Positions 51,528 through 60,252 of a stretch of DNA of 64,000 nucleotides are shown in pieces. The stretch is taken from NCBI GenBank assembly GCA_965214475.1, contig OZ243953.1:2046001-2110000 (forward strand), read 5' to 3'. The DNA comes from SIRX01 sp965214475. Lineage in GTDB: Bacteria > Actinomycetota > Rubrobacteria > Rubrobacterales > Rubrobacteraceae. A program made the position numbers and the translations under genes. Position 1 is the stretch's first letter, and each line of letters opens with the position of its first letter. The notes beneath the pieces were generated by a model that was not told where the DNA came from, made no database searches, and worked only from the letters and a program-made list of their open reading frames with translations.

Positions 51528-53275
51528 TAGGTAAGTTGACAGGCGATGACCTAGAAGACTATGGACATCAGGTTTTCTCTCGGATGCAGGTGCCCTGTTT
51601 CCATAAGCTCAATCACACGCGTTTGGATAGTTTAGATCCTGAAGGACCTTATACATCGGACGAGCATTTGGAACTTGACTATTTGATTCCTTACCAAGAC
51701 GTATGTTTGTTGGGTGAGATTACAGCACGTAGGGACCCATCCAATGTAAGAGACAAGTACAACAAGTTTAGAAATCACTATACCATTATTAATAACCTTG
51801 ATTTAAATGAAGATGTCTGGAGATTGCTCGGAGTACCTGAAGAATCCCTACGCCAGTTCCGATGGGTTAGGACGCTACGCGGCTTCTTCCTCACTACAAG
51901 ACTACAAGAGTTTGACCTAAGTCTGATTCAGGTTCCTAACATCGTGCCGTTCTATAAATCTAGCTGCAAGTTACTCGAAGAGTATTCGCAAAGCATAGGC
52001 TCTTATGCCAAGCCCCACTTTCTCCATCGATTCAACGTCCTGGCGACAACAGGAAGACGGCCTCTAGAGATCAAGCAAGATCGTCACGGCTTAATGCAGA
52101 CACCTGATAAAAAAATAGCTAGCGGGGATATAGGTATAGCTGACTTATATACTTTTGAAGCTTCACCTTATGAATTGTTGCCTATAGCGGAGGTGTATAG
52201 AAGGGATCGGCTACCTAGCCTGAACCCCTCCACAGAATCCGAGTACCAAAGACCATTAATTCCCAAAAAGATCAATGAGATACGACAGAATCTACTAACT
52301 GATCCCGAGTTTATCTTCCCAAGCAGCATCTTGTGCGTTCTATCAGAAGATTGTCAGTACGACGAGACCGCCAAAGCCCTTACAATTCCAGAAGAGTACG
52401 GTGCCATTTCGGTTATAGACGGGCAACATAGGTTGTTCTCTTACGCTGACGCTGGAGTCAAGGAACGAGTTGGCGAGGACAGCAGAATTATGGTTACCGC
52501 TATTCACTTTCGCGACTCGGACGTTGAGACAATCCACAAATATAGCGCCAGAACATTCGTTGAGATAAACACTAATCAAACTCCCGTGCGTCCCTCACAT
52601 TTAGATGCCATCGCTTACGAAGTCTTGGAAGAAAAGTATCCGCGAGCTCTTGCAGCACAAGTACTTTGGCGTGCCAATGTGAGACGCAGCAGCAAATTGT
52701 ACGGCATCTTCGATACCGACCAAACAGGGTTAGGATTCGTTAGCATCAGCACTGTGCTCACAGCTCTCAAATCTTTGACCAACCGCGAAAGAGTAAGTAG
52801 ATTGCAGAGCGCAACGAGAGGCTCGCCTTTAAACGAGCGTCGAGGGTACGAGAATCTCTTTGGAGCAACAATCGGTGGACTCAGCGACGCAGAGATTTTA
52901 ATTCAACATGGTGTCACATGCTTGGAACAATATTTCAACCGTGTGGCTCGTGTATTTTTCTTGGATTGGTCTACTCGTGACGATAGGAAAAACTCGTCCT
53001 TAGCGTACGCCAAGATAATATTCGCTTTTATTCGCCTGTTGCGTACCTTCGTCTCAGAAGGTTTGGATTGGATAGGCGTGCAAGAAGAACTGGAGACAAT
53101 AAGATCTAACGTGCTGCAGGTAAGGAACATGGATAACTATGATGACGTGTTGTTCGACCCAGAGAATACAGACGTACCTAATGCTCAATTCTCAGCAACA
53201 GACAATTACCGATTCCTTGAGAGAAATAGGTCTGCCCCTACAAAAATGGAGAATATAGAAGCAGAGCGAGGATGA
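51524..53275 (+). CDS. dndB: DndB-like DGQHR-domain protein
   Basis: A 583-aa protein with the family core VIDGQHRLFSYADAG near residues 300-315 and FVEINTNQTPVRPS, typical of DndB and related DGQHR proteins that regulate dnd expression. The N-terminal 200 residues (PYQDVCLLGEITARRDPSN) are an extension. Base composition is clearly richer in A+T than its neighbours, suggesting a separate origin. The TTG overlaps the previous stop. It closes the plus-strand operon and converges on the Mrr gene; here DndB is not beside dndC as in many clusters. Confidence 0.75.
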   Translation: MIGKLTGDDLEDYGHQVFSRMQVPCFHKLNHTRLDSLDPEGPYTSDEHLELDYLIPYQDVCLLGEITARRDPSNVRDKYNKFRNHYTIINNLDLNEDVWRLLGVPEESLRQFRWVRTLRGFFLTTRLQEFDLSLIQVPNIVPFYKSSCKLLEEYSQSIGSYAKPHFLHRFNVLATTGRRPLEIKQDRHGLMQTPDKKIASGDIGIADLYTFEASPYELLPIAEVYRRDRLPSLNPSTESEYQRPLIPKKINEIRQNLLTDPEFIFPSSILCVLSEDCQYDETAKALTIPEEYGAISVIDGQHRLFSYADAGVKERVGEDSRIMVTAIHFRDSDVETIHKYSARTFVEINTNQTPVRPSHLDAIAYEVLEEKYPRALAAQVLWRANVRRSSKLYGIFDTDQTGLGFVSISTVLTALKSLTNRERVSRLQSATRGSPLNERRGYENLFGATIGGLSDAEILIQHGVTCLEQYFNRVARVFFLDWSTRDDRKNSSLAYAKIIFAFIRLLRTFVSEGLDWIGVQEELETIRSNVLQVRNMDNYDDVLFDPENTDVPNAQFSATDNYRFLERNRSAPTKMENIEAERG

Positions 53276-53359
53276 AGTTTGCTCTGATTGCTTCTACTAT
53301 TAATGCTGTCGCATAACCGTTTCGACATTATGTTGACTTGCCTAGCATCGAGCATTCAG

Positions 53360-54166
53360 TCAACCATCGTTGGATAGCGCTAAGTCTAGAGCAAGAGTAT
53401 GGACGGGTAGCTGTTCTGTCTCTACCCCGAACTGCTTGTCGATCATGATGTCGATTATGCTCATCCCATCTATTAGGATGATAGGAACAGCCCCGGGTTT
53501 GAAAGAATTATCTTTAGCTTCAGGACTAAAATCTGCTGTAGTGAAGAAGTATCCTTGCTCATATTGTCCCTGCGTAGCTCCGCGAAACTGATCTACTTCT
53601 GGCCTACCGACGTTCTTTTTCTTCGTCCATCTTTTACACTGGAAGGCAACCCTTAAGTATGTGACGCCAATCTCGAGACGTCCGTGTCCATCTATGCCGC
53701 CATCTTTCGCTCGCCGAGTCACGGCAACGTCTCGAAAACCATACTCTGTTAGGAGGTTGCCACAAAAGCGCTCGAAAGAGACGGGGTCAAGTTTCTTGAT
53801 CTCCTTCAAGGCCCTGGTTTTGAACTCGCCCGAGTATTGGTCGTGTAGCTTCTTTATATTATTGAGCGTACCCCTCTTGATCGCGGTTCTGCTCCGCGAA
53901 ACTCTTTGGGGTGCGACCTCTTCTTGATCAAGAAGGTAATACTTGCCGTTCTGTAGAATCTCGAAGTGCTTGACGTTCGATGAAGAGGCAAAATCTAAGC
54001 CTTTTGCATGCCGTCTAATCTGTGTTTGTACTACATGAACCGGCTTGTCTGCGTTGAAGCTGTAAAGCCCAGCGCTAACAATAGCGTCGTGTACTTTAGC
54101 AGCAGTCATGGGCTTTTGTTCAGCCTGCATGACCTCCTTTATTGCCTGGATAATAGTCTTAGCCAT
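53360..54166 (-). CDS. Mrr-type restriction endonuclease
   Basis: A 268-aa protein. The N-terminal winged helix (residues about 1-75, VHDAIVSAGLYSF) resembles HARE-HTH domains. The C-terminal Mrr catalytic domain has DPVSFERFCGNLLTEYGF, then RAKDGGIDGHG and VAFQCKRW (Asp and Gln-x-Lys catalytic residues). It is four bases after dndA, so it is part of the dnd operon. Mrr-type enzymes often cut modified DNA, so it may act on phosphorothioated or foreign DNA. Base composition is lower in G+C, as in the DndB-like gene. Confidence 0.85.
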   Translation of the reverse strand: MAKTIIQAIKEVMQAEQKPMTAAKVHDAIVSAGLYSFNADKPVHVVQTQIRRHAKGLDFASSSNVKHFEILQNGKYYLLDQEEVAPQRVSRSRTAIKRGTLNNIKKLHDQYSGEFKTRALKEIKKLDPVSFERFCGNLLTEYGFRDVAVTRRAKDGGIDGHGRLEIGVTYLRVAFQCKRWTKKKNVGRPEVDQFRGATQGQYEQGYFFTTADFSPEAKDNSFKPGAVPIILIDGMSIIDIMIDKQFGVETEQLPVHTLALDLALSNDG

Positions 54167-54170
54167 CGCT

Positions 54171-55355
54171 CTACAATCTCACCAACCCCTTAACGAGCCT
54201 CGTTCCTTCACAGAGTTGCTGTACAACGAAGTTTACGTCAGCGTCATTGTTCTCCCTACCGATTCCTAACCGTAATGAGCAGTGCGCTCGTTCTTCGCCA
54301 TGGCCTAAAGCCAACAGCACATGTGAAGGCTCTACCTTTGCAGTAGTACAGGCTGAGCCTGTAGACAAAGCTACCTCGTGTTTGAGCTGTACCAGCAAGG
54401 AACGGCTCTCTACTCTGGGTATGGCGACGCTAAGATTGTGCGGAAGGCGCTGAGTAGGATGACCGTTCAGCTCCACGTCGTCCAACTCGGCTTGCAAACC
54501 ATCCCATAGCTTGTCACGCAGTTCACGCAAACGCTCTGCTTCAGTGACTATCTCCTGCTCGCCGAGTTCGACAGCCTTGCCCAACCCCACGATGCCGGGC
54601 ACGTTGAGCGTGCCGGAACGCATCCGCCGCTCGTGACCGCCGCCGTGGATCTGCTCGGCGAGCCTGACCCGCGGACGGCGCTTGCGGACATAGATAGCTC
54701 CTACGCCTTTCGGACCGTACATCTTGTGGGCGGAAAGGGAGAGCATGTCGATGTTCATGGTCTCGACGTCTACTGGTATCTTCCCCACCGCCTGGGTCGC
54801 GTCGGTGTGGAAGAGGACCTCGTGTTCGCGGGCTATCTGGCCGATTTCCTCGACCGGCGCTATGGTGCCGATCTCGTTGTTCGCGGTCATTATGGAGATG
54901 AGCACCGTCTGCGGGGTGATCGCTTGCCGTAAGGTATCCGGGTCCACAAGGCCATACTGATCCACCGGCAAGTACGTTACTCGCCACCCTTTGCTTTCAA
55001 GATGCCGACAGGGGTCCAGAACCGCGGGATGCTCGGTCACACAGGTGATGATATGGTCACCTCGGTCAGCATATCGCTCCGCAGCCCCCAGGATTGCTAG
55101 GTTGTTGGATTCCGTAGCTCCGCTAGTGAAGATAATCTCGTCGGGCTTGGCGTTTATGAGTCGAGCTATTTGCTGGCGGGCGGTTTCCACAGCCTGCCCA
55201 GCTTCGGCGCCGTACTCGTGGTCTATACTGGCGGCGTTGCCAAAGTGCTCGGTGAAGTAGGGCAACATGGCTTCCAATACCCGTGGGTCCATCGGTGTAG
55301 TCGCGTGGTGGTCCATGTAGACCGGAAGTCGGGAAATGCCGTTACTGTGCGTCAC
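54171..55355 (-). CDS. dndA: Cysteine desulfurase DndA
   Basis: A 394-aa IscS/NifS-type enzyme: MDHHATTPMDPRVLEA, the PLP Lys in LSLSAHKMYGPKG, and the persulfide Cys in LSTGSACTTAKVEPSH. It takes sulfur from cysteine for phosphorothioation. The gene is inside the dnd operon, 9 bp after dndE, which supports a Dnd rather than Fe-S housekeeping role. Confidence 0.92.
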   Translation of the reverse strand: MTHSNGISRLPVYMDHHATTPMDPRVLEAMLPYFTEHFGNAASIDHEYGAEAGQAVETARQQIARLINAKPDEIIFTSGATESNNLAILGAAERYADRGDHIITCVTEHPAVLDPCRHLESKGWRVTYLPVDQYGLVDPDTLRQAITPQTVLISIMTANNEIGTIAPVEEIGQIAREHEVLFHTDATQAVGKIPVDVETMNIDMLSLSAHKMYGPKGVGAIYVRKRRPRVRLAEQIHGGGHERRMRSGTLNVPGIVGLGKAVELGEQEIVTEAERLRELRDKLWDGLQAELDDVELNGHPTQRLPHNLSVAIPRVESRSLLVQLKHEVALSTGSACTTAKVEPSHVLLALGHGEERAHCSLRLGIGRENNDADVNFVVQQLCEGTRLVKGLVRL

Positions 55356-55364
55356 TTTTTCACC

Positions 55365-55763
55365 TTACGCTTCGTGAAGACTAGCTCGCTTCTGTGCCTC
55401 TATGACTAAGTCTGCCAAGTTTTCCAGGTTCTTTAGTCGTTTGTACAGCAAGAGTACACCACGACTCAAGTGGGCTTTGAACTGAGCCTCCAGGTCGGCT
55501 TCTACGTCTAATCCATCCTCTTGAACCCTCTCTCGGAGAAGAGAGAAGAAGAAGAGGTCCCACTGTCCGGTGAGCGTGTAGCGGTTGAACTCCCGGGCGT
55601 GCTCTTCTCCGTAGAGCTTGGCATCCGGGATGCCCGGCTCGCTCAAGGAGAGGCAGAAGCCCAGGCGGCAGAGTAGGTTCGGCGTAAGGCCGGTGCGAGC
55701 TTTGAGGTTGCGGAGCCGGAGGTCAACCTCCTCGCTGACATATAGTCGGTTAAAGGTCGGCAT
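55365..55763 (-). CDS. dndE: DNA phosphorothioation protein DndE
   Basis: A 132-aa all-helical protein with the DndE features FNRLYVSEEVDLRLRNLKAR, LCRLGFCLSLSEPG and a Lys/Leu-rich end (LYKRLKNLENL). DndE is thought to bind nicked DNA. The ATG at 55763 overlaps the end of dndD by 14 bp; a further in-frame GTG lies upstream at 55790. It is a normal length for the family. Confidence 0.9.
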   Translation of the reverse strand: MPTFNRLYVSEEVDLRLRNLKARTGLTPNLLCRLGFCLSLSEPGIPDAKLYGEEHAREFNRYTLTGQWDLFFFSLLRERVQEDGLDVEADLEAQFKAHLSRGVLLLYKRLKNLENLADLVIEAQKRASLHEA

Positions 55764-57840
55764 TGTCTCGTTCTTTCGCCATCGAAGCACCCACCGCGGC
55801 GGGCCTATGGTGATCGCCGGCTAGTGGACCGCTCGCCACTATTTGAGTCTCTCCTTTGTCTTCTTCGTGCTCCAAGTCATAGACGCGGGCGAGGTAAGGT
55901 TCTGTGTGCTCCAGCGTCTCGGCATCCATCTCTACGTCGGTCGCGAAGAGGAGTACCTGGTCGCTCACTTCCGGCACGTAACGGTGGATGAAGCGGTCCC
56001 GGTGGGCTTCATCGAGTCTGGCGACGGGCGTGTCTATCGCGAGCGGCAGGTTCCGCTTACTCACGAGCCGCAGGGCGCGCAGCATGGCGAGGGCGTATAG
56101 TTGCTGCTCTCCGGCGGAGAAGTCCTCGATACTCACCATGCGGCCCCTAATGCCTTCGAGACGCACATCGAAGTTGTCCGGGTCGATGCTGACGGCACCC
56201 AGCAGATGCTCTTTGTGGCAGACGGCGTTGAAAGATTCGACGAGCGCGGTCTCCAGGGCAGCCAGACGTTGGCGGGTCATGGAGTCCTGGTAGCTGCGGA
56301 GAACCGTCTTGCTGCGCTCAGCGAGCCCCGTTTGTCTTTCTCCAGCCTGCGCTTCCCTTAATTCAACATCTACGCGCTCGTGTTGGCGCGCACGGTCCTC
56401 GCGCTGGTATCTCAATGCGCCCAGCTTTTCGCTGTGCTGCCTTTGACGCTGCTGCAGTTCGTCCAGACGCTTCTGCAGGGTTTCTATTTCAGCGTGAATC
56501 GGGGCGAGAGCTTCGTCTTCCGGAGCCCGACGCAGATCGTCTTCTATGCTGCGTCGCTCGCTCTTGAGATTTCGTAGACGGCCGCCCAGAGATTCTGCCT
56601 GCCTCGGGACAGAGTGCAAGGCCTGGGCTATCCAGTCTCTTAGACGATTGTGTTCCGGCTCTGCTAAGTTATGAATCGAGGTTTGCTCTTCGACCTCAAT
56701 CGTAGGGTCTGCTTCTCTCATCAAGCGAGACAAGCGTTCGGAGAGCGCGTCGCGGGCCTCTGCGGGTACGTCAAGGTCTTGCCACACCGCGTCGCTCTGC
56801 AAGGCGGACTCGACATCCGACAATCGCTCTTTGAGAAGTTCGCCGGCGACATTCTGACGATACAGTTTGGCCTCATAGGTCAGTTTGTCTGCCAGGGTCC
56901 TGCATAGTTGGGGAACCAGGGCAAAAGGCAGCAGCTCGGAACTCAATTCGCGCAGCTCCTCTGCCACAGACTCTATCTCTTCCGCCACGGTCGTTAGACG
57001 CTCCTGAAGCATCGGTCGCCGCGCCGCGTAAGCACCTCCTTCAGAGGCCAGCCGTTGCTCCTGACGTTCCAGGGACGTTTCAAGTTCTGCCTGCTCCTCT
57101 TCCAGAGATTCGGCGTTTTCTTCGAGCTGGAAGATCAAGGCATCAAACTCTTCGAGAGACTTCTGATGTTCGAGGATCTCCTTGCGCAGTTTGTCTATCT
57201 TTCTGCTGCCGCCCTGGCGGGTGGTGTAGTACGTCAGGTCGTCCTGCAGGCGCTCCACGAGGTCCAACCCTAATAAGCGACGCAGCGTATCACCGAGCAA
57301 GGCTCCGCCTCTCCTCTCCGGCAGGGTAAGAGCATCGAGGGTTTCCGCGTCGAAGAAGCACAGCGGTGCCGTGCCGGTAGGTACGAGATCGTTGAGATAC
57401 GTCTGGTAGTCGGAGGCGTCTACATTCGGCGGCTCTCCATCCTGTCGAACGTCAAGGGACTCTGTCACCGTTTTGCCCTTTCGAGTCCATCGCCTTTCGA
57501 CTTCGACCACCGAGGGCTTGCCGGAGCGCACGTAGCTGAAGCTCAGTGAAAGGCCACCCTCTTCGCTAGTCGTGCTCTGATCTGAGTCGTCTAGCCGGTG
57601 CAGACGGTTGAGCAGAAAGTCGTTGTAGGCCTGCCGACTCACCCGGTTGCCCAAATATAGAGAGCCGTGCAACGCTAGTCCTAGGGCTCTGAACAGGGTG
57701 CTCTTCCCGGCGCCGTTCTCGCCCCTAACAACGGTGAGGCTGCGGGATCTACCATCCTGATCAACGACAGGCTGGAGGTCGAGATGGTGCGTCCCTCGAA
57801 ATACGCCTAGGTTGTCTACCGTGAGGTCTAGTAGCCGCAC
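55750..57840 (-). CDS. dndD: DNA phosphorothioation ATPase DndD
   Basis: A 696-aa SMC-like ATPase. Walker A is VVRGENGAGKSTL near residue 40, signature IEDFSAGEQQLYALAML and Walker B LPLAIDTPVARLD near 600. The coiled-coil arms lack an obvious CxxC zinc hook. DndD probably supplies ATP-driven DNA remodelling during sulfur insertion. It lies 18 bp after dndC and overlaps dndE. Confidence 0.94.
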   Translation of the reverse strand: MRLLDLTVDNLGVFRGTHHLDLQPVVDQDGRSRSLTVVRGENGAGKSTLFRALGLALHGSLYLGNRVSRQAYNDFLLNRLHRLDDSDQSTTSEEGGLSLSFSYVRSGKPSVVEVERRWTRKGKTVTESLDVRQDGEPPNVDASDYQTYLNDLVPTGTAPLCFFDAETLDALTLPERRGGALLGDTLRRLLGLDLVERLQDDLTYYTTRQGGSRKIDKLRKEILEHQKSLEEFDALIFQLEENAESLEEEQAELETSLERQEQRLASEGGAYAARRPMLQERLTTVAEEIESVAEELRELSSELLPFALVPQLCRTLADKLTYEAKLYRQNVAGELLKERLSDVESALQSDAVWQDLDVPAEARDALSERLSRLMREADPTIEVEEQTSIHNLAEPEHNRLRDWIAQALHSVPRQAESLGGRLRNLKSERRSIEDDLRRAPEDEALAPIHAEIETLQKRLDELQQRQRQHSEKLGALRYQREDRARQHERVDVELREAQAGERQTGLAERSKTVLRSYQDSMTRQRLAALETALVESFNAVCHKEHLLGAVSIDPDNFDVRLEGIRGRMVSIEDFSAGEQQLYALAMLRALRLVSKRNLPLAIDTPVARLDEAHRDRFIHRYVPEVSDQVLLFATDVEMDAETLEHTEPYLARVYDLEHEEDKGETQIVASGPLAGDHHRPAAVGASMAKERDNADL

Positions 57841-57858
57841 GCTATCTACGTCCTCTCG

Positions 57859-59277
57859 TCACTGCGTAAACAGCGTCTCGGATTGATCCGCTAGTAGCTC
57901 TTCTTCGCTGCGCCACTCACGGGCCAGTACGTTTGCCAGAGCTTTCTGAATGCCGGCTCGACGAGCCATCCCGCTCGCCTCACGCTCCTTTTCCAGCATC
58001 CTAGCTATAAGCTCGAATGGAACATCGTACTCCTTGCAAATGCTGGCGAGAAGCTCTTTGTCTTCGGAGTCAAAGTGCCCGTCATCGTCTTTCGGCCAGT
58101 CGAGATCGTAGCCGTTCACCTCACGGAAGATCTGCGGCACAGAGTCGTCCCAGTCCTGGCGCTCGGTGCGCCAGATGCGCCGTATCTCATGGAGTTCTTC
58201 TTCTGAGATAAGCTCTTCTCCGGGATTAGGGCCGTCTCGACGAACCTCTCTTTGGGTTCTCAACACCCTTTCGAGCATCTCCTTGCTGACTTCGAGTTTG
58301 TAGGTGCGGGCCGCGAGGCTTCCGTCCTTCTTGTAGATCACACGCCCGTCACGTCCGACGAAATCACGGAAGTCCCGCTTCTTCTCTGGCTGGGTCGTGG
58401 TCGCCAGCCAATCCCGGAAGTCCAGCAAAGGCTCCATCCAGTCTTCGCCATTGTCGATCAATGCCTCCATCGAAGAGTCCCGCGTGGTCACGGTGCATGT
58501 CCAGCACCCGAACCGGCTGCCGCCGCAAGACGGTGTGGAGGTGTCCACCACCAGCGGACATTCGCCACCGCTAGCGTTTCGGTAGAGGGCGGCGAGATCT
58601 CGGTTATTGCTGCCCCAGGGCGAGGGAATCTGGAGCAGATAAGTCCACACATCGTCGGTCGAGAAATCGGCAACGGGAGCGTAGACGTACGCGCCTCTCA
58701 GGGTAGTGTGCCGGCGCAACAGATGGTCCTTGACCTGGTAGGTGTTCATCAACTGGGCGCGGGTGGAGCTCTCAGACTTGCGCGTACCCAGCACCATAAT
58801 TACTTCACCGTGCTGGGCCACCTTCTCCTCGATAAATCGGTTTGCCGGGTCTATCTTCATCCGCTCTGTACACCACCGAAAGTGACTGGTAGGTGCAGGG
58901 TAGCCACGGCCGATCAGGTTTACCCAGAAGCTATCGTTTAGCGTCGGCATGACCTTCTGAGCAGAGAAGGGCATCTGTGTCTCTTGTGCCGCCTCGTTGA
59001 TCAGGCGCAGAGTATCGTCGAGATGACCCACGATCATCGGTGTCTCTACCTTGGTATCCGAGGCGATGACGAACACGGGCTTCTGCCGCTCTTCGGGCGG
59101 CAAGCCCTCAAGCGCCTTCCAGACTAGCTGCAGAACAGCCGTCGAGTCTTTCCCTCCGCTATAGCCGATAACCCACGGCTGAGGGTTACTCTTATAAAGC
59201 TCTCGCACTTCTTCGTAGATGTCCTCCATAGTACGAGAGTCGAAGACGGACATCTCTGTTGGTTGTCCGATACTCAT
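57859..59277 (-). CDS. dndC: DNA phosphorothioation protein DndC (PAPS reductase-like)
   Basis: A 472-aa protein with the ATP-pyrophosphatase loop GYSGGKDSTAVLQL and Cys residues in FRWCTERMK and RFGCWTCTVTTRDSS, ligands of the [4Fe-4S] cluster in DndC. It activates the DNA backbone for sulfur transfer from DndA. It opens the operon dndC-dndD-dndE-dndA-mrr. A -10 element lies about 125 bp upstream; a divergent XRE gene may control it. Confidence 0.94.
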   Translation of the reverse strand: MSIGQPTEMSVFDSRTMEDIYEEVRELYKSNPQPWVIGYSGGKDSTAVLQLVWKALEGLPPEERQKPVFVIASDTKVETPMIVGHLDDTLRLINEAAQETQMPFSAQKVMPTLNDSFWVNLIGRGYPAPTSHFRWCTERMKIDPANRFIEEKVAQHGEVIMVLGTRKSESSTRAQLMNTYQVKDHLLRRHTTLRGAYVYAPVADFSTDDVWTYLLQIPSPWGSNNRDLAALYRNASGGECPLVVDTSTPSCGGSRFGCWTCTVTTRDSSMEALIDNGEDWMEPLLDFRDWLATTTQPEKKRDFRDFVGRDGRVIYKKDGSLAARTYKLEVSKEMLERVLRTQREVRRDGPNPGEELISEEELHEIRRIWRTERQDWDDSVPQIFREVNGYDLDWPKDDDGHFDSEDKELLASICKEYDVPFELIARMLEKEREASGMARRAGIQKALANVLAREWRSEEELLADQSETLFTQ

Positions 59278-59402
59278 AAGTCGGCCTCGCTTTCCTCTGT
59301 TGAGCTACACAATACGAGTGATAGCGAGAAAAGGGGTGCCGGAGGCCAGGTTCTAGAGTAGCCCATCCTTCTACTCGCCAAAGTGCGAATCATTGGCCTT
59401 CG

Positions 59403-59408
59403 ATTATA
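59403..59408 (-). promoter_or_regulatory. -10 element for the dnd operon
   Basis: TATAAT on the minus strand, 125 bp before the dndC ATG, is a perfect -10 hexamer. The -35 is not clear. The leader of about 120 nt could hold regulator sites. It lies in the 254-bp divergent region between dndC and the XRE gene. Confidence 0.5.
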
Positions 59409-59531
59409 CAGAACCGCCACCTCTGATTCGAGCTTTTCTCTACCTGATAATTGTAACAGTTTTGCCTAATTTACGCTGTTTTTCTGCTGAATTTTGTAGA
59501 ATATTCGCCATATAAAATAGAAAGGCGTAAG

Positions 59532-59750
59532 ATGTTCGCCGAGGTGAAGATAGATGGAGAAAAGGTGAGAGCCGCAAGGGAAAGGGCCATCCGGTCCAAA
59601 GCCGAACTTGCCGAAGAATCAAACCTGAACCGCAATACTATCGGGCGGATCGAAAACAAGGGAGTGGTAGGAGTCCACCCAAGTACCATACGAAAGATAG
59701 CTAAGGCGCTCTCAGTAGAACCTGAATCTCTACTTCCAGAAGAACTGTAG
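59532..59750 (+). CDS. XRE-family regulator next to the dnd operon
   Basis: A 72-aa HTH protein (VRAARERAIRSKAELAEESN, NRNTIGRIENKGVVGVHPSTIRKIAKAL, ending EPESLLPEEL). GAAAGG precedes the ATG. It is divergent from dndC, separated by 254 bp that hold an AT-rich region with GAATATTC-type palindromic sequence. It is the best candidate for dnd control. It converges on the TnpC-like gene with 13 bp between. Confidence 0.82.
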   Translation: MFAEVKIDGEKVRAARERAIRSKAELAEESNLNRNTIGRIENKGVVGVHPSTIRKIAKALSVEPESLLPEEL

Positions 59751-59763
59751 CTTGGTCTTTCTG

Positions 59764-60252
59764 CTAAGCTCCCCGCCTTCGTTGTTCAAAACGGCGGCTA
59801 GCCGGAACCGCTCTTCCACGATCACCTCGATCGTTGGGCGGGAGCGGCTTCCATAGCTCCGAGGCATCCCACCCGTTGAGATTGGCATGGTACTCCATCC
59901 CTGCAATTCTAAGCTGCAACTCTTCGCACCTGGCCTTCCACTCGTCCCGCTCGTCCTGGACTTTGCGTAAACGATCATGCCAGATCTTATCCACGGTCGC
60001 CCGTGGCGAAAGATCAGCGTTTTCCCTCTGTCGCCGGGCGGCCGCCTCGATGCGCGCAGCGCGAGACCTCAGATGCTTTGGATACTCTAGAGAAGCGTCT
60101 GAATCTTTGTAAAGACTCGTGCGACTGACCGAGAGTGACTCTGCAACCGCTTTGACGTTGATCTGGCGTTCGGACGGCGGCTCGCTCTGCCATTTCCGCA
60201 ACAGCCTATCGAGAGCTTTGTCGAGTTCCACTCCCCGCCGTCGTTTTTTCAT
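59764..60252 (-). CDS. TnpC-like/DUF6262-type protein of a recombinase-trio element
   Basis: A 162-aa basic protein: an N-terminal HTH (INVKAVAESLSVSRTSLYKD) and a C-terminal coiled coil (VQDERDEWKARCEELQLRI). Small proteins of this build follow the tyrosine recombinases in Tn554-like elements (TnpC). It overlaps the upstream recombinase stop (ATGA), so it is coupled. The C-terminal Arg-rich tail may be read-through. Confidence 0.65.
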   Translation of the reverse strand: MKKRRRGVELDKALDRLLRKWQSEPPSERQINVKAVAESLSVSRTSLYKDSDASLEYPKHLRSRAARIEAAARRQRENADLSPRATVDKIWHDRLRKVQDERDEWKARCEELQLRIAGMEYHANLNGWDASELWKPLPPNDRGDRGRAVPASRRFEQRRRGA

